This document shows positions 1-11,800 of a stretch of DNA of 64,000 bases, one piece after another. The notes under the pieces are model-generated. The model saw only the letters and a list, made by a program, of their open reading frames with translations, was not told the DNA's origin and ran no database searches. The DNA comes from Aphelocoma coerulescens (taxonomy: Eukaryota; Chordata; Aves; Passeriformes; Corvidae), in the NCBI RefSeq assembly GCF_041296385.1, contig NC_091014.1, forward strand, positions 11,879,578-11,943,577, read 5' to 3'. The translations under genes and the position numbers were made by a program. Positions within the stretch are counted from its first letter, which is position 1; each line of letters starts with the position of its first letter.

Positions 1-1628
1 CTCCAAGAAGAGCCTGAAACTGCCTCTTGCTCCATTAACTAGATAATTAACTTGGTCTAATTTTTCACACAATTACAATTGGCTGTGTTGAATTGAATTC
101 AGGCATTTGTGTCTAAAAACTATCATAACTTCATTTTATATTCAAGTGTTTATTTTAGTGCTTATATGCTTCATAAATAACAAAATGTCTTTTGTTCCTG
201 CCTTCCACAAAGGTGAGCTGAGATGAGTTTGCCTCAGGACCTACTCAGAGAAACAGAGCTATATTGCTTTTTTTTTTTTTTTTTTTTTCCCAACAGATTG
301 TTTCCTGGACTCAAATAATGGGAAAACATTGAATTACTCAGATCAAGTTCAACACCCCTTGCATACAGTTTATTCAACTTAAAATAAGAAAATCCCATTT
401 CCAATCATTACTCGGAAATATCCGAATGAAAGATTCTGGCTTTTTAAAATTTTATTTAGTTTCATTTTATTCTTCTATTTTTTAATCTTTTAAAATTACA
501 GGTTTATTAAATATTACAGACAAGGATGATGAGCTGTGAGGTTTATTTTGGAAGATTCTGGTTAAACTGAACAGCAGAACTACCTGCTGGGCACAGTTGG
601 TGTAGAGAGGAAAAAAGAAGGCATGGAGCCTAATAGACTTTAGAGACACAGTGTCTTGTTTGTCAGAGACACAGGGCTACTAATAGGAAGGTACCAACTG
701 GGACACTGAAAATGCTTCAGCTCCTGGTGGGGTTTCTTGCTTTTGGCTTTCTTCTCTACTTGAATACTAGTAGTTAAAAGGTAGGAAGTTACCCAGGCAT
801 CACCTCTTTTCCTTTTGCCAATTCATAACCGCTCTGCACAGATTCTTAGACCATCCAGTAGGATTCAGAAGCTCTGCCTAGCCATTTAAAGAAAGCTGTG
901 TGCCCCTAGAAGAGATGGGAGAAGGGTTGGCAAAAACGTGTTTCAGAGATCTGGTTTGGGTTCTCATTTCATGAAGATTTTGTATCTGTATACCAGAGAT
1001 ATTTTATTTCTATAAAAGCAGATAATCCACACTTTTCCAAGGGCTCATCAGAATACCAATGAGGGGATCCTCACCTTCACAGAAGATTTTGGTTTTGACT
1101 AAAAAATACATTTTTTAAAATAATCATGTACCTTCTTGTTAATTGAGAGCTCTACAGGGAAAACAGCCCTTAAAAGTGAATTTCTCCAAAATATTATGCC
1201 CTCCCTTTCACTTAGAAAGGAAAATACTGTTGCAACCCATCTGAGGCTGAGGTAACTCCTGATGCATCTGAAGGATGCTTGTGGTCCTTCCCCTGGGGTG
1301 ACAATTCCCACTTGCTGAGAGAAAATAGCCAAAACCTCTTTGCTGACAAGGTGGTTTTAAAGCATCCCTAAGAGAAATAAGGATTTCCCTCAGCTGAAAT
1401 CCTCAGAAAAATGTTTATTATGTGCAAATAAATTACACTTCTATATGCAAGTAGGAAAAAAATAAAAGGCTCTGAATTGTGGAACTCAGTTGTATAAGAA
1501 CCAAGAGTATTGTGTTTAAATCTGTAATTTACATTACATATTTAAAAGTGGATCAGTGTGGAGTGACTATATAATGGACGTTTCACTTTTTGAATTCATC
1601 AACCACCATTTCTTTCTTACTCTCCTAG
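1..1628 (+). other. GNAT3: GNAT3 intron 4 (3' part)
   Basis: This is the intronic sequence that precedes the first visible GNAT3 exon. I see no coding signal in it, and the preceding G-alpha exon (about 158 bp, helical-domain end) was not found, so it should lie left of the window. The intron ends in a pyrimidine-rich stretch and a CTAG acceptor immediately before 1629. A run of 21 T at 268-288 is the only simple repeat of note. The intron assignment is inferred from the phase of the following exon, which begins with the third base of a codon. Confidence 0.75.
268..288. repeat. T21 homopolymer
   Basis: An uninterrupted run of 21 T lies in the GNAT3 intron. It could be the tail of an old retroposed insert read on the minus strand, but no recognisable element adjoins it. 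The length is likely variable between individuals and error-prone in sequencing. Confidence 0.9.
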
Positions 1629-1757
1629 TTACCTCAACGATTTGGACAGGTTGGCAATGCCTGACTATGTCCCTACTGAGCAAGATGTCCTGCACTCCAG
1701 AGTGCAGACAACTGGGATTATAGAGACTCAGTTTTGTTTCAAGGATTTAAACTTCAG
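1629..1757 (+). CDS. GNAT3: GNAT3 (gustducin alpha) coding exon 5, switch I
   Basis: This exon encodes residues 154-197 of the taste G-protein alpha subunit gustducin, which couples taste GPCRs to downstream effectors at the membrane. It is 129 bp, the conserved length of G-alpha exon 5. It begins with the last base of a Tyr codon after a CTAG acceptor and ends with AG of the Arg codon before GTATGA. The translation runs YLNDLDR...[19 protein letters not shown]...DLNF. It contains the catalytic arginine (R178 in 354-residue numbering) and switch I. The LHSR context points to GNAT3 rather than GNAT1 or GNAT2, which usually read LRSR. Lys180 of the usual RVKTTG motif is Gln here, which is odd (see findings). 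The start Met of the 61-codon ORF here is not the real start, because the exon is internal. Confidence 0.95.
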
Positions 1758-4700
1758 GTATGAAAGCCGTATTTTACAATCTTCTTGGGGTTTATCTTTC
1801 TTAAGTATTTTCTTCCAAAGGTATTGACCTATTATAACACAGGTAATCCCATTGTGATTTCATTAAACCCACTCTTATTTAACTTTCTGACACAGCTGAA
1901 AAAGAAAGGTATTTTACTATCAGTACTCCAACTTTGAGCATATAATGGACCATTATAAATGGTCACAGAATACCAGGTTCTAAAAGGACATTTTTACATA
2001 TGTAAATGTCTAAAAAGCATTAGTTATATCCTGCCATTTGAATAATTGTGACATTTATGAAATATGCCTACTTAAATGTCCTTAACAGCATGCAAAAACA
2101 TTTGATGTCTACCAATTTGCATGCACTCTCAACCTTTCACTCTTCTTTTGAGAATGGAAATAGCTGCTCTTAGCACTGGAATGCACTGCAGTTGGCAAAA
2201 AAAAAAAAAATTCTGTCCCATAGGAAATTTCAGCATTATCAAGCATGCTTTCATGCTCATTTAAGATGAAAACCAAAATGTTCAGAAAAAAATTTTGAAA
2301 ATAATGCCTCTGAGAAATTTGACTGAAATATTTTACACTTTCGGATACCCAAGATCTTGTTAAGATTGGTGAACCAATTAAAAACATCTAATTGCATGTG
2401 AAAATGGATTTGAATGAATTATGACTGTCTCAGTGTTCTACAATGCTTTTGTCTGTGGACTGAAATCCATTTAATTCTTAATTTAAAGGCTGGGGCACAT
2501 ATTGAGGAGTGCAGTCTAGACAAGACACTGCCTGTAGAGAGATTCATAAAGCATGAGGATTATAACACACATTTTTCATTTGGCTTCTTTCTTTCTCCGC
2601 ATGTGCCAATTAAACATTCCCCAAACCATCTATGCTACCACACAGATGCTTTGACACAACAGAAGTTGCACATACAAAATGAGATTCTGAAGCAGATGTC
2701 TTACAAATAAATTATTGTCATCTATCAATATTCTGGTCACTCATGAAGTTTCAGGAGTTGCCCACAAATGGTACACTGCAATGTCATAGACATCATCTTC
2801 TTTTTCTCTGATTAACATATTTCCAGACAGCTTTGTACATTGGAAATTTGAATGCCTTCAGTTACAATCATAGTTTGTGTAAGAAATAAATTCAGGGTGG
2901 AGAAAGAAACCATCAGAGTGCAAATCCTTGTTGACATGGGTGCTGCCAGTCCTGACATGAGAATATCAGATTAGTGTTTAGGCCCAGTTGAAGTGTGGCA
3001 CAACTGGGAATTTAGTTACCCAAGTGTCTGCAAACAAGACAAAGGCTTTTAATGCCACCACAAACACAAACCCCACCGATTTTACCCTCTCTGCTATGCA
3101 TCACAGTAGTGTTATGTGAGTAAATTCATTGGTGGTTTCAGGCAGTTGAGTAATATTAGGTAAAACCACTACAAAGTAGTCGAGGGGTTTGAGCCGCTAG
3201 AGTGGTGCAGAACAATTATAAATCCGTGTTAACCAGGCAGTTACTGCTACTTTGCATTGCCATAGTAATGCAAAACAGCTGGAGGACCCTGATATCTCTG
3301 CAGCAAGTTTGATAAGTACCATAGAAACATCTATAAAGAGAGGAACACTTGCACATTCAGAGTGAGTTTTGGCTGATGTGCTGATGGGGCTTCAGGTCAC
3401 AAGCTATACATGGATACAAAAAAACCCGTGAACAGATGCCTCATTCACTAAACACTGATCCCTTTACTGAAGTGAATGAGGCAGAAAATATTTTGTATCC
3501 ATTAAGTAAAAGTCTAAACCCTGGTCCTGCTCCAGGAAACTGAATTACACTTGCACAGAAAACATCGATTTTTATTTGCTCCTTGCTTAGTGGTTAATTT
3601 ACTGGTTTAGTGCAATTTAGGTTCCATGTGCTCTTCAATTTATTTCACTAATGTTGACTTAGAGCTCAACACATACTTAAATGTTTTTAAAAGAAGGCCT
3701 GGTCTTCTTAGGTCCTCTTCTACTGTCCTTTCTATTGGTGTGCTAGGAAGAGTTTGACTGAAAGCAGGCAAGCTTTATTTTAGGCTTCAGGCCTCTCTGT
3801 GTGTGCCACTGACTGAGTATATGGCTAATGCTATATCTGCAGCTAAGTTTTTCAAGAGCAGTTCTAGGAAAATATAGAGATTTCTAGACTATCTTGGTAA
3901 AAGAAGATCACCTCATTTTCTACCATTCATGGGGGGACTTTGATTTTATATGTGCACATGTTAAGTTCTGGGCTGAGAAGAGAGAAGAAAACTAAGGTTA
4001 GTACAACAAAAACTGCCCAGCAGCATTGTCTCTGGCCTTGGTCTTGTCCTTTTTAACTGACTGCTCCTGAATAGTCAAAGGGCCATATTCTAAAATCTCA
4101 CAGGAAGTGAATACTGATTCATATGATTATATATGAAACAAAATTTTCCTGAAGACTAAATTTTGAAGGTTTTTAAATTTTTTTTCCTGCCATAACCCTG
4201 ATGTCAGAGTTGTACACCACAAATCAAGAAAGGCATGCAATCCTAGGTGACTTTTGGGCACTAATCACAGACAAAATTGAGATAGTTTATTTATGACCCC
4301 ACTCTTAAGTAGACCTTCTGAATTCAGTGAAGATATGCTTGGAAGAATGCCATTACTGTTGTCAAAATCTTGCTCCACAACAGCTTCCTGATTTCCAAAA
4401 TAATTCACTTTTGTAGACACCCAATAATCAAAAAGATGAAATGTACCAGAAAAAAAAATGATTGCTCCTCAGCTGCAGAAGCAGTTCATTATGAGCATCG
4501 GAAAGCATTTCATTTTTTCTAAGAAGGATGAAAAATTATAAAAAATAAACCTTTTTTAACATCAACTGCACTACTGATGGTGAAAGAAACAGAAGATTAA
4601 GATATTGCAGAAAACAATGTTTCAGCAACAAATTATTCTTTCTCTGATTACTACTGACATGATTGTTTCTTACTGAATCCCATTATATTCATTGCTATAA

Positions 4701-5831
4701 GAATTGAGTTGTGTTTAATTTTCAGATTCTGCAGGATCCAGAGATCTAATGCATGTTCTTGAAGGAAAGGGTAATCCAAGAGAGGATTAGGTTTTATAGT
4801 ATTAAGTTCAACAACAGGCAGCACAGGGAAAAGTCATCATGCACACTAGGAACAGAAAACCTAAGGGTAGGATAAATTTGAATTTTTATGCTTTGCCTGT
4901 TTTCTAATGCACTTGAAAAATCTTCAAGTTTGGCACCTTTTGTTCCAGAAAAATAGTGAAAAGAAAGCCCTAGCCCTTATCACTGAAGAACTGCAAATGT
5001 AAGTGGGAGCTCTGGATAGGCAAAGCACAACAGTGGTAGCTTTGACAACAGCTCTGGCTCAGCTGGGCCCTAACCAGGTCCCTGCTCGGTGTGCTCAGCT
5101 GGCTTTGGATCCCATATAGAGTCCATATAAAGTCCATATGACACTACCCAAAGGTAGTAGCAATTCCTGGCAAAGGAATTCCTGGCGGAAGGAAATAAAT
5201 GCCAAGAAGGACAGCCCTACCATTCCCTCTGCACAAAAGAAGGGATTCCTGCTCTCCAGGAATTGCTGCTTAAAGAGCAGCTGAGATGGACAAGGAACAC
5301 ACCCTCCATCCTCCAAAGGTGTGGTGCAGGTTGTGTAGTGTGCTCAGTGATCACACCAGGGCAGTGAGCAGATGGCAACAACTATTCAGACACAAACAGG
5401 GCTCAATCCATGACTGGCCTCCAGTTGTGTGTCTTATTGATCAATATGTCAGCATGCAAAACCGTGAAGTAGCAAATGACACTGGATTTGAGGGTCTTCT
5501 ATGGATGCCTCAGAACTCTGCCCTGAATAAATCCTTGCCTGCAGGTCTTAGTCCTGCCCTGAGCCCCATTTCCTCAACACAGAGTGCCACCTGAAAGTAC
5601 TGGATATTTTTCCTACATGCAGGTATTTAAGCCTTTATGTTTCATTTTATACCCACAACAAAACCAGGAGTAACAACACACAGCCCTCCTGGACTTGTTG
5701 GGATAGAAACATACCAATATTTGGAAAAGTTGGATATTTTTCATTCATCGCCATCTGAACTCTGTGCATTAAATCATGGCTACATCCTTATTAGCGCTTT
5801 ACATTGTACATATGTTATTTTTCCTGCAAAG
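1758..5831 (+). other. GNAT3: GNAT3 intron 5
   Basis: This 4.07-kb intron starts with GTATGA and ends with a pyrimidine-rich tract and CAAAG. It splits an Arg codon AG|G, which matches the conserved G-alpha intron position just before the MFDVGGQ switch II motif. I see no mobile element or other gene in it. Short ORFs on both strands around 5.1-5.8 kb are not supported. An A14 run lies at 2197-2210. Confidence 0.85.
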
Positions 5832-5961
5832 GATGTTTGATGTGGGTGGACAACGATCAGAGAGAAAAAAGTGGATTCACTGCTTTGAAGGAGTTACTTG
5901 CATCATATTCTGTGCTGCACTCAGTGCCTATGACATGGTTCTGGTGGAAGATAAAGAAGTG
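5832..5961 (+). CDS. GNAT3: GNAT3 coding exon 6, switch II
   Basis: This exon encodes the end of Arg197 and residues 198-240. It is 130 bp, the conserved length of G-alpha exon 6, with an AG acceptor at 5830-5831 and the donor GTGAGT at 5962. It carries [14 protein letters not shown]: the DVGG motif and the catalytic glutamine Q204, followed by switch II, which contacts G-beta-gamma and effectors. The segment [12 protein letters not shown] with Cys before AALSAYD is typical of gustducin, whereas rod transducin usually has Ile there. The VEDKEV end runs into the next exon in phase 0. All catalytic residues are intact. Confidence 0.96.
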
Positions 5962-6164
5962 GTGAGTCAGAATAGACAAGCAACCCTTTTTTCTTCTAAG
6001 TTTAATGTACTCTCTGATGGCACATCAAAACTATTCCCATTCTCTGATAACCATTTAAAGGCTATTACGCTGTATTGGTTCTTTCCAGTAAAGAACATTG
6101 CAGTAAAAATGACATATGGGGATGAGATTTGTCAGTCTCATGTTTACCTTTTGCATCTCAACAG
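5962..6164 (+). other. GNAT3: GNAT3 intron 6
   Basis: This short phase-0 intron of 203 bp has the donor GTGAGT and an acceptor tract ending CTCAACAG. It interrupts the protein between Val240 and Asn241. The reading frame happens to stay open through it, so a naive ORF (5776-6249) reads through; that translation is not the real protein. Confidence 0.9.
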
Positions 6165-6318
6165 AACAGAATGCATGAAAGCCTTCATCTGTTCAACAGC
6201 ATCTGCAACCATAAGTGCTTTTCAGCCACTTCCATTGTGCTGTTCCTAAACAAAAAAGACCTCTTTCAAGAGAAAATAACAAAAGTTCACCTGAATATCT
6301 GCTTTCCTGAGTATAATG
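6165..6318 (+). CDS. GNAT3: GNAT3 coding exon 7, NKKD motif
   Basis: This exon encodes residues 241-291 plus the first base of the Gly292 codon. It is 154 bp, the conserved length of G-alpha exon 7, and ends before GTAAGT. It begins [15 protein letters not shown] and includes LFLNKKD, where N269-D272 is the guanine-specificity motif. The segment [17 protein letters not shown] closely matches known gustducins rather than the transducins GNAT1 and GNAT2. A Cys at residue 258 (NHKCF) stands where Tyr is usual in the family, which is a mild oddity. No stop or frameshift is present. Confidence 0.96.
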
Positions 6319-6997
6319 GTAAGTTTGGAGTGTTCAGAAGACAACACGTTTAGATAGTAAGTGTAGGCCATGCCTTAAAGACTGAGACTTTGACTCATGT
6401 CACCTATATATAACCTTTTAAATACTAAGCCTCTGATCTAAGCATCTTCTCATGGAAGAATGGTATGAGACAGACACAGACAGAATTCAACTCATCTCAA
6501 CTAGTCACCATGTTTATCCTTCATGTCTCTCCCTGGAGATGCTCAATTCTGTCCATTGGTGGTAGTCTAAGCTGAGCAATCTAGAAATTTCAGATGGCTG
6601 AAGGGAGCTGTGATGGACTCAGCCAGTATTTCAGTACAAGTCAGTATCTTATCACTCACACACACACCACAACTGAATCCAAGATTTTTGTCCCTAATTT
6701 AAGAACTCATTCCATAAGGGAAGTCTGTCTCTTTTTCTGTGTGACAGTAGTGCCTACTGGAAATAAAAAAAACACCAGATGTTCCCAGCTGATGCAAGAG
6801 AATATATAAGGCTATGTCAGAAATTACCAGAGAAAAACCAGTTTAGATACAAAATTTTCATACCTAATTCATGAAGTTAATTTTAATAGAAAGAAAAGAA
6901 AAAATAAAGGCAGAAAACATTATTTCTTGTCTCTGCAGTTGTGAGGAAGTACCAGTTGAAATGTGTCTTCTTTTGCTTTTTCTTTTCTTTCCACTAG
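6319..6997 (+). other. GNAT3: GNAT3 intron 7
   Basis: This 679-bp phase-1 intron has the donor GTAAGT. Its acceptor is preceded by a long pyrimidine tract (about 6964-6995) ending CTAG. It splits the Gly292 codon as G|GA. No repeat or other gene is seen apart from a short CA stretch near 6657-6668. Confidence 0.9.
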
Positions 6998-7188
6998 GAC
7001 AAAACACATTTGAAGATGCTGCAAATTACATTAAGAAACAATTTCTAGACTTGAACATAAGGAAACAAGATAAAGAGATATATTGTCACTTGACCTGTGC
7101 CACAGACACCCAGAATGTCAAATTTGTTTTTGATGCAGTCACAGACATAATAATCAAAGAAAATCTGAAAGACTGTGGGCTTTTCTAA
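6998..7188 (+). CDS. GNAT3: GNAT3 terminal coding exon 8 with stop
   Basis: This exon completes Gly292, encodes residues 293-354 and ends in TAA at 7186-7188. It carries TCATDT (residues 324-329), the guanine-ring-binding loop, then the alpha5 helix ending in [10 protein letters not shown]. That tail is shared by the transducins and gustducin. Cys351, fourth from the end, is the usual pertussis-toxin ADP-ribosylation site of Gi/t proteins, and the C-terminus is the receptor-contact surface. QFLDLN followed by KQDKEIY fits gustducin. At 321-323 the sequence is CHL where SHM is usual. The exon is intact, so the visible 57% of the protein looks functional. Confidence 0.97.
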
Positions 7189-7460
7189 CCATTCATTCCC
7201 TTGCTCAGAGCCTCAGTCCACTTTCCTCTCATCATCTGATGTGCCGACTGAAGTAAAAAAAAAACCCTCTAGGTAAGAAACAATATCAATTAGGCACCCA
7301 TTAGCATCAGTTGAAGCCTTGGGTACAGCCTGAGCATTGCAGACCAACACAGACTTTCCATACATCATAAGAAGATTGAAAAAATTGTTCCTGTTCTACA
7401 AAGATGCCAGCTGCTGATAAGTCCTACTGGAATCAAAGTCACAATCCTATTTAAATCAAT

Positions 7461-7560
7461 ATCATAGATTCATAGAATTTTTTGGTTTGGAAGTGACCTT
7501 AAAGACCATCTAGTTCCAACCCCCATGCCATAGGCAGCAACATCTTCCACTAGACCAGGC
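7461..7560 (-). mobile_element. CR1 LINE 3' fragment
   Basis: This is a short 5'-truncated CR1 retroposon in minus orientation. Its 3' end (ATCATAGATTCATAGAA on the plus strand) is at the left, followed by the typical TTTGGAAGTGACCTTAAAGA segment and a stretch ending CACTAGACCAGG. Only about 100 bp remain. It lies inside the likely 3' UTR of GNAT3. Confidence 0.85.
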
Positions 7561-8261
7561 AATCATCACTTTTCAGGAAACTGGGGAATTCTGTGTCTTC
7601 TAGTGATGGGATGAAAAAAGATAATATATAACAGACAACTGACTTTTATTTATAATTGAGGCCTAAAGAAAACTGTAGCATTTAACAGCATCAATACATA
7701 ATTTACATTCTGTTTCATATTCGTGTTACATAAACAGCTAAAAATGACATGTCGTTTATTCAGCACAAACAGCCCCCTCAGACTTAGATGGTGTATGACA
7801 AAGAGCAGTGCAAATCTGAATGTTTAATTATACTCTTTTGTTAGAAGAGCTGAGGGACAGGTACATAAAAACTGCACACATACAAAATTGACAAATGCTG
7901 CTATCTGGTTTGAGAAAAATTGAACACAGTAAGATGGAGGCAAGTTTTTAAATCCCTAAGGAGAGGAAAAAAATTATAATAACTGTCAGTTCCTGCATAA
8001 GCCACAAAGGCAAGTTGAAACATTTTTTGGTTTACAATTAAATATGAGACTTTCTTAAAATGCAATTAATAATCCTGCTACTCAACAGGAGTGGCAGCAG
8101 TAAATTCTACCACTGCAGAGCTGATGTAAACCCACCAGTTCTCATGGCAAAAACACATACTTGGAACTTTGGCACAGGGCACCTTTCTCTACACAAAGAT
8201 CTTGCTAATGCAGAACTGTTCTCCCTTAACTCCTGTTGTTTTATTGTGACTAACTAAAGAA

Positions 8262-8267
8262 AATAAA
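8262..8267 (+). terminator. GNAT3: candidate poly(A) signal AATAAA
   Basis: A canonical AATAAA hexamer lies 1.07 kb after the GNAT3 stop and 28 bp before the start of the solo LTR. It is the nearest exact hexamer downstream of the stop. Any GT-rich downstream element would fall in the LTR. Use is unproven. Confidence 0.3.
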
Positions 8268-8295
8268 TTTGACTCTTTTAAACAGATTGGGACTT

Positions 8296-8884
8296 TGTCC
8301 TGGTTTCAGCTGGGACAGAGTTAATTTGCTTCCTAGGAGCTGTCACAGTGCTGAGTGTTGCATTTAAGTGTAAGAATAATGATAGCACATTGATTGAACT
8401 AAAAGGTGTTGCTCAGTAGTGCTGATCCTACATCAAGGACTTTTCAGTGTCTCATGCTCTGCCAGCGAGCAGGTGCACAAGATGCATGTCCAGGACAGCT
8501 GACCTGAACTGGCCAAAGGGATATTCCATAACACAGAACATCATGCCCAGTAAAGAAATTGGGGTGATTGGCCAGGAAGGGCTGATCACTGCTCAGGGAC
8601 AGGCTGGGAATAGGTTAGAAGGTAGTGAGCAGCTGTATTGTGCATCCCTTGGTTTTCCTAGGTTTTATTCCTCTCTCTCTTTTTCATTCTCTTTACTAAT
8701 ATTATTGTTATTATTATTGCTATTATTATTATATTATACTTTTTCTCAATTATTAAACTGTTCTAATATCAACCCATGGACTTTACCTTTTCCTCATTCT
8801 CTTCCCCATTCCGCTTCAGGGTTTGGTGTGTGTGAGCAACTGGCTGTGTGGTACTTATTTGCCAGCTGAAGTTAGAGCATGACA
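8296..8884 (+). mobile_element. solo LTR, ERVL-like (passerine type)
   Basis: This 589-bp element starts TGTCCTGGTTTCAGCTGGGA and ends ATGACA. These are the termini, and it has the overall layout, of the abundant avian ERVL-type LTRs known from zebra finch. It contains the segment CTTTTCAGTGTCTCATGCTC, a TTATTATTATT-rich stretch at about 8698-8740 and ATTAAA near 8751 as a possible LTR poly(A) signal. Flanks GACTT (8291-8295) and GAGTT (8885-8889) form a 5-bp target duplication with one mismatch. No internal retroviral sequence is present, so it is a recombined solo LTR. The 140-codon ORF inside is not a gene. Confidence 0.88.
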
Positions 8885-11800
8885 GAGTTCTAAAAATATT
8901 CAAGTGAATTTTGAAATTTGGTCTTGAAATAAAATTCACTTTTTAAATAGAATCGTTGGTGAGGGGTTTCTTTCTGCCTTTGTCTTTTTTTCTTTTAATA
9001 TATTTCAACCTAATTTTCATCATAGATTCCTTGTGTTCTGGTTAATCTGATTAAAATAGGGAACTTGGCCACTGAAAAAGCATCCTGCAAGCTGTCTGCA
9101 TGAGCAGGGTCATCAGGATGTGTAGGTCTCCCAAGAGAAGTGGGAAGCGAAGAGCTAAAATACATCTTACATTGCCTGGATTTCTGCTGCTCCCTGATTT
9201 GCAGTGCTTCGCTTGATTAATTTCTTGTTTGTATTGAAAGTAATGGATTTCCAGTGGTCAGGATTCTGGATTCATTTCCAGCAATAAAGCTAACTTAAAA
9301 TTAATAATTTGAGTTATGGTGACATCAACATTAATTCCTGATGCCTCAATGGCATAATAAAGACAAGGCCTTTAAGAAAGAAATCCATGAATAAACATAT
9401 CTCAAACATATTCTTCAAGCAAATGCCTGAGACGTCAAACAGGTTTTACACCACAGCCTCAAAGCTGATACAGGTAAGACTCCTCAGACTGGGTTTCCAG
9501 ATCATGTGGAAGAAGTTTGGGAGGCCCAAATGTGCCCAGTGACAGGGGTGAGCTTTCAGCTTGTGATCCTCCAAGAGAGGGGGCTGCAGGCAGTGTCACC
9601 AGGACCCCAGGGTGCTGAGGGGCACAGCACAGGTCAGGGTGCTCAGGACCTCCTGCAGCCCAGTCAGCAGCTCCATCTCCCAGTGACACTGCAGGGAGCT
9701 CAGCTGGCATGGGTGCCTGTACCCAGTGCTGTGGACAGCAGTGCTGCAGGGATCAAACCTGGTGCCTACATCCCAAAAAATCCCATTCCAGGGGCTGCTG
9801 CTGCCACCCACGGCCCCAGAACAGGCAGGCACAGCAGCTGAGCCATGCCCAGGGATGCAGCCTCGTGATCCCTCTAATTTCTTCCTCCAGACACAGAAGG
9901 AGGCAGGGAAAGAGCCCAAGGGTGACAGTTCTTACTGCATGGGGTGAAATCCAGGTCACCTGCACCTGCTTGGGCTGGGTTACACCAGGGAGCAAGCAGG
10001 ATCACTTTCTTCTCAAGCCTGGCTAATCCTTTAAGGCCATTAAGTATTTCTGAATGTACCATGTGGAGTCACTGAGTTTCTGGATTCAGACACCAACCCA
10101 GGGTGAGCAGTCAAACCTGCTCTAACACCCAGCACTGAAGCCTGACCCTTTATAGCCCTGCAGCAGCCTGAACTTGGCCTGAATTCCCTGGAAGGGCCAT
10201 AGACTGAGAGGTGAGGAGGATTAGGGTGAAGAGGCTGTAGAGGAGGACAGGAAGAAGAGTGAAGACTCTGATATCTGCCATGTGGGTTTAGTACATGGTG
10301 ACTTTTTATCCTTTTCTCTCCATGTACACACATTTTTTTCTGAAAACAGGAATTTTTCACAAGGAAAAGAAATCTTCAAGGCCAGATGGAAACATGCAAC
10401 TTGACTTCCAGAGAAAAGATAGCCAGAGGTTTCTGAAAATCTTCCCAGGAATGTGTCTGCAAAAGGAACTAAATAATAGAAACCATTCCAATACCTAACC
10501 CTAATTGCAATTTTTGCCTGAACTAGAAACGAAATTGATCCCATGAGCTGAGAATTATGAAGAAAAGGTGTCTCCAACAGTCTGAAACCTGCTCTATGCA
10601 CACAAGCTGTACTGGGGACAAAATGGCCAGAAAGGCCACTCTAGAAACATCCAAAGTTTATTTTTCTCACTAAAGAGAACAAAGTTTATTTTTCTCACAA
10701 GAATGTTTTCTACATTGGCCCTAAGAGCAAACTGATGTGGAAAGGTCATGCTCCTTCTCAACTCTGAGTCAGCCACTTGTCCTAATAGATTGAATTAAAA
10801 TCTCTGCAGTCCATTCGTTCATCCCCTGGGATGTATAAATCTGATTACTGTGAATGAAAGTAGCAAGATGCTCAGAAAAGGTAATATACCCTCCTTATAA
10901 TGTGTTCCTATATGATGCATTACATGTTCTGAAACCACTTTCTGTAACCTCATAGAAAACCTGCCATAAATACAGCCCTTTTCTGTAACATTTTAAAAGC
11001 ATTGGAATGGCATATAAATCACAGGACAGTGAGACTCTGAGGATGAGCATTGTGAAAGCTTCTTATCCTTGCTACAATCCATTAAAAACAAATCACAAAT
11101 TCTGAAGTAGTACATATGAGGATCCTCTGAGGCCTAAGATCAAAGGGCACTTACATGCTGAACATGCATTGATCAAACCTGTTAACTCTGTTTACCCTTG
11201 AGTGCAAGTCTTGTCCACACAGGAGCAGGGAGCTGTAAAATTAAATTATTCAGCTACGAGAGGCATTCACATGAGATCTTACTCAAAAGATACTAAACTA
11301 AAATTTGCTACCTAGCAGGACTGTTCAGTGGGTGGTTTTGTGATAGCAAGATGTGTAGAGAGGAGTGAGATAGACTGATACCCCATTTAGTTTCTGAAGG
11401 GAAAGAACATAGTAGATCTGAGGGTATTTTTACACGTTGTGTGTGTTGATTGAAGCTGTGGTAAAAAGCTGCAGTTTAAGGGGACATCATGTTCATTCCA
11501 GTTAAAAATAGAGATTTGCAAAAAGGAAGACTTAATGTCTCTCTTAAGTGTATTTTTTCCCCTGTAAAATAGGCAGTTATTTGGCTTCTGAGCTACACCC
11601 ACCATATAGATGTCATGACGCTGAATTTTGGTCAGAGATCACCATGAATTAAATGTTAGTGGGTTGTTCTGCATAACATCAACAACACTATATACTATAG
11701 AAGATACATTTTCCTCATGATTACTTTGATTTTATAACTTTTTTATATCTTATTGAGCTATTTTTGAAAAGCCAATATAATCCTGTTTAGGAGTTCTGCT

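Larger units (their letters stand above)
7189..8267 (+). other. GNAT3: probable GNAT3 3' UTR / downstream flank
   Basis: No coding signal follows the GNAT3 stop. The first clear AATAAA after the stop is at 8262-8267, giving a possible 3' UTR of about 1.08 kb that contains a CR1 fragment at 7461-7560. Without transcript data the true cleavage site is uncertain. A second AATAAA lies beyond the LTR at 8928-8933. Confidence 0.4.

Noticed and set aside
5776..6249. 157-codon ORF starting upstream of the switch II exon
   Set aside because: It reads through intron 6 by chance. The real exon is 5832-5961 with clean splice sites at both ends.
8447..8869. 140-codon ORF with a Leu-rich stretch
   Set aside because: It lies entirely within the solo LTR; the Leu run is the TTATTATTA low-complexity part of the element.
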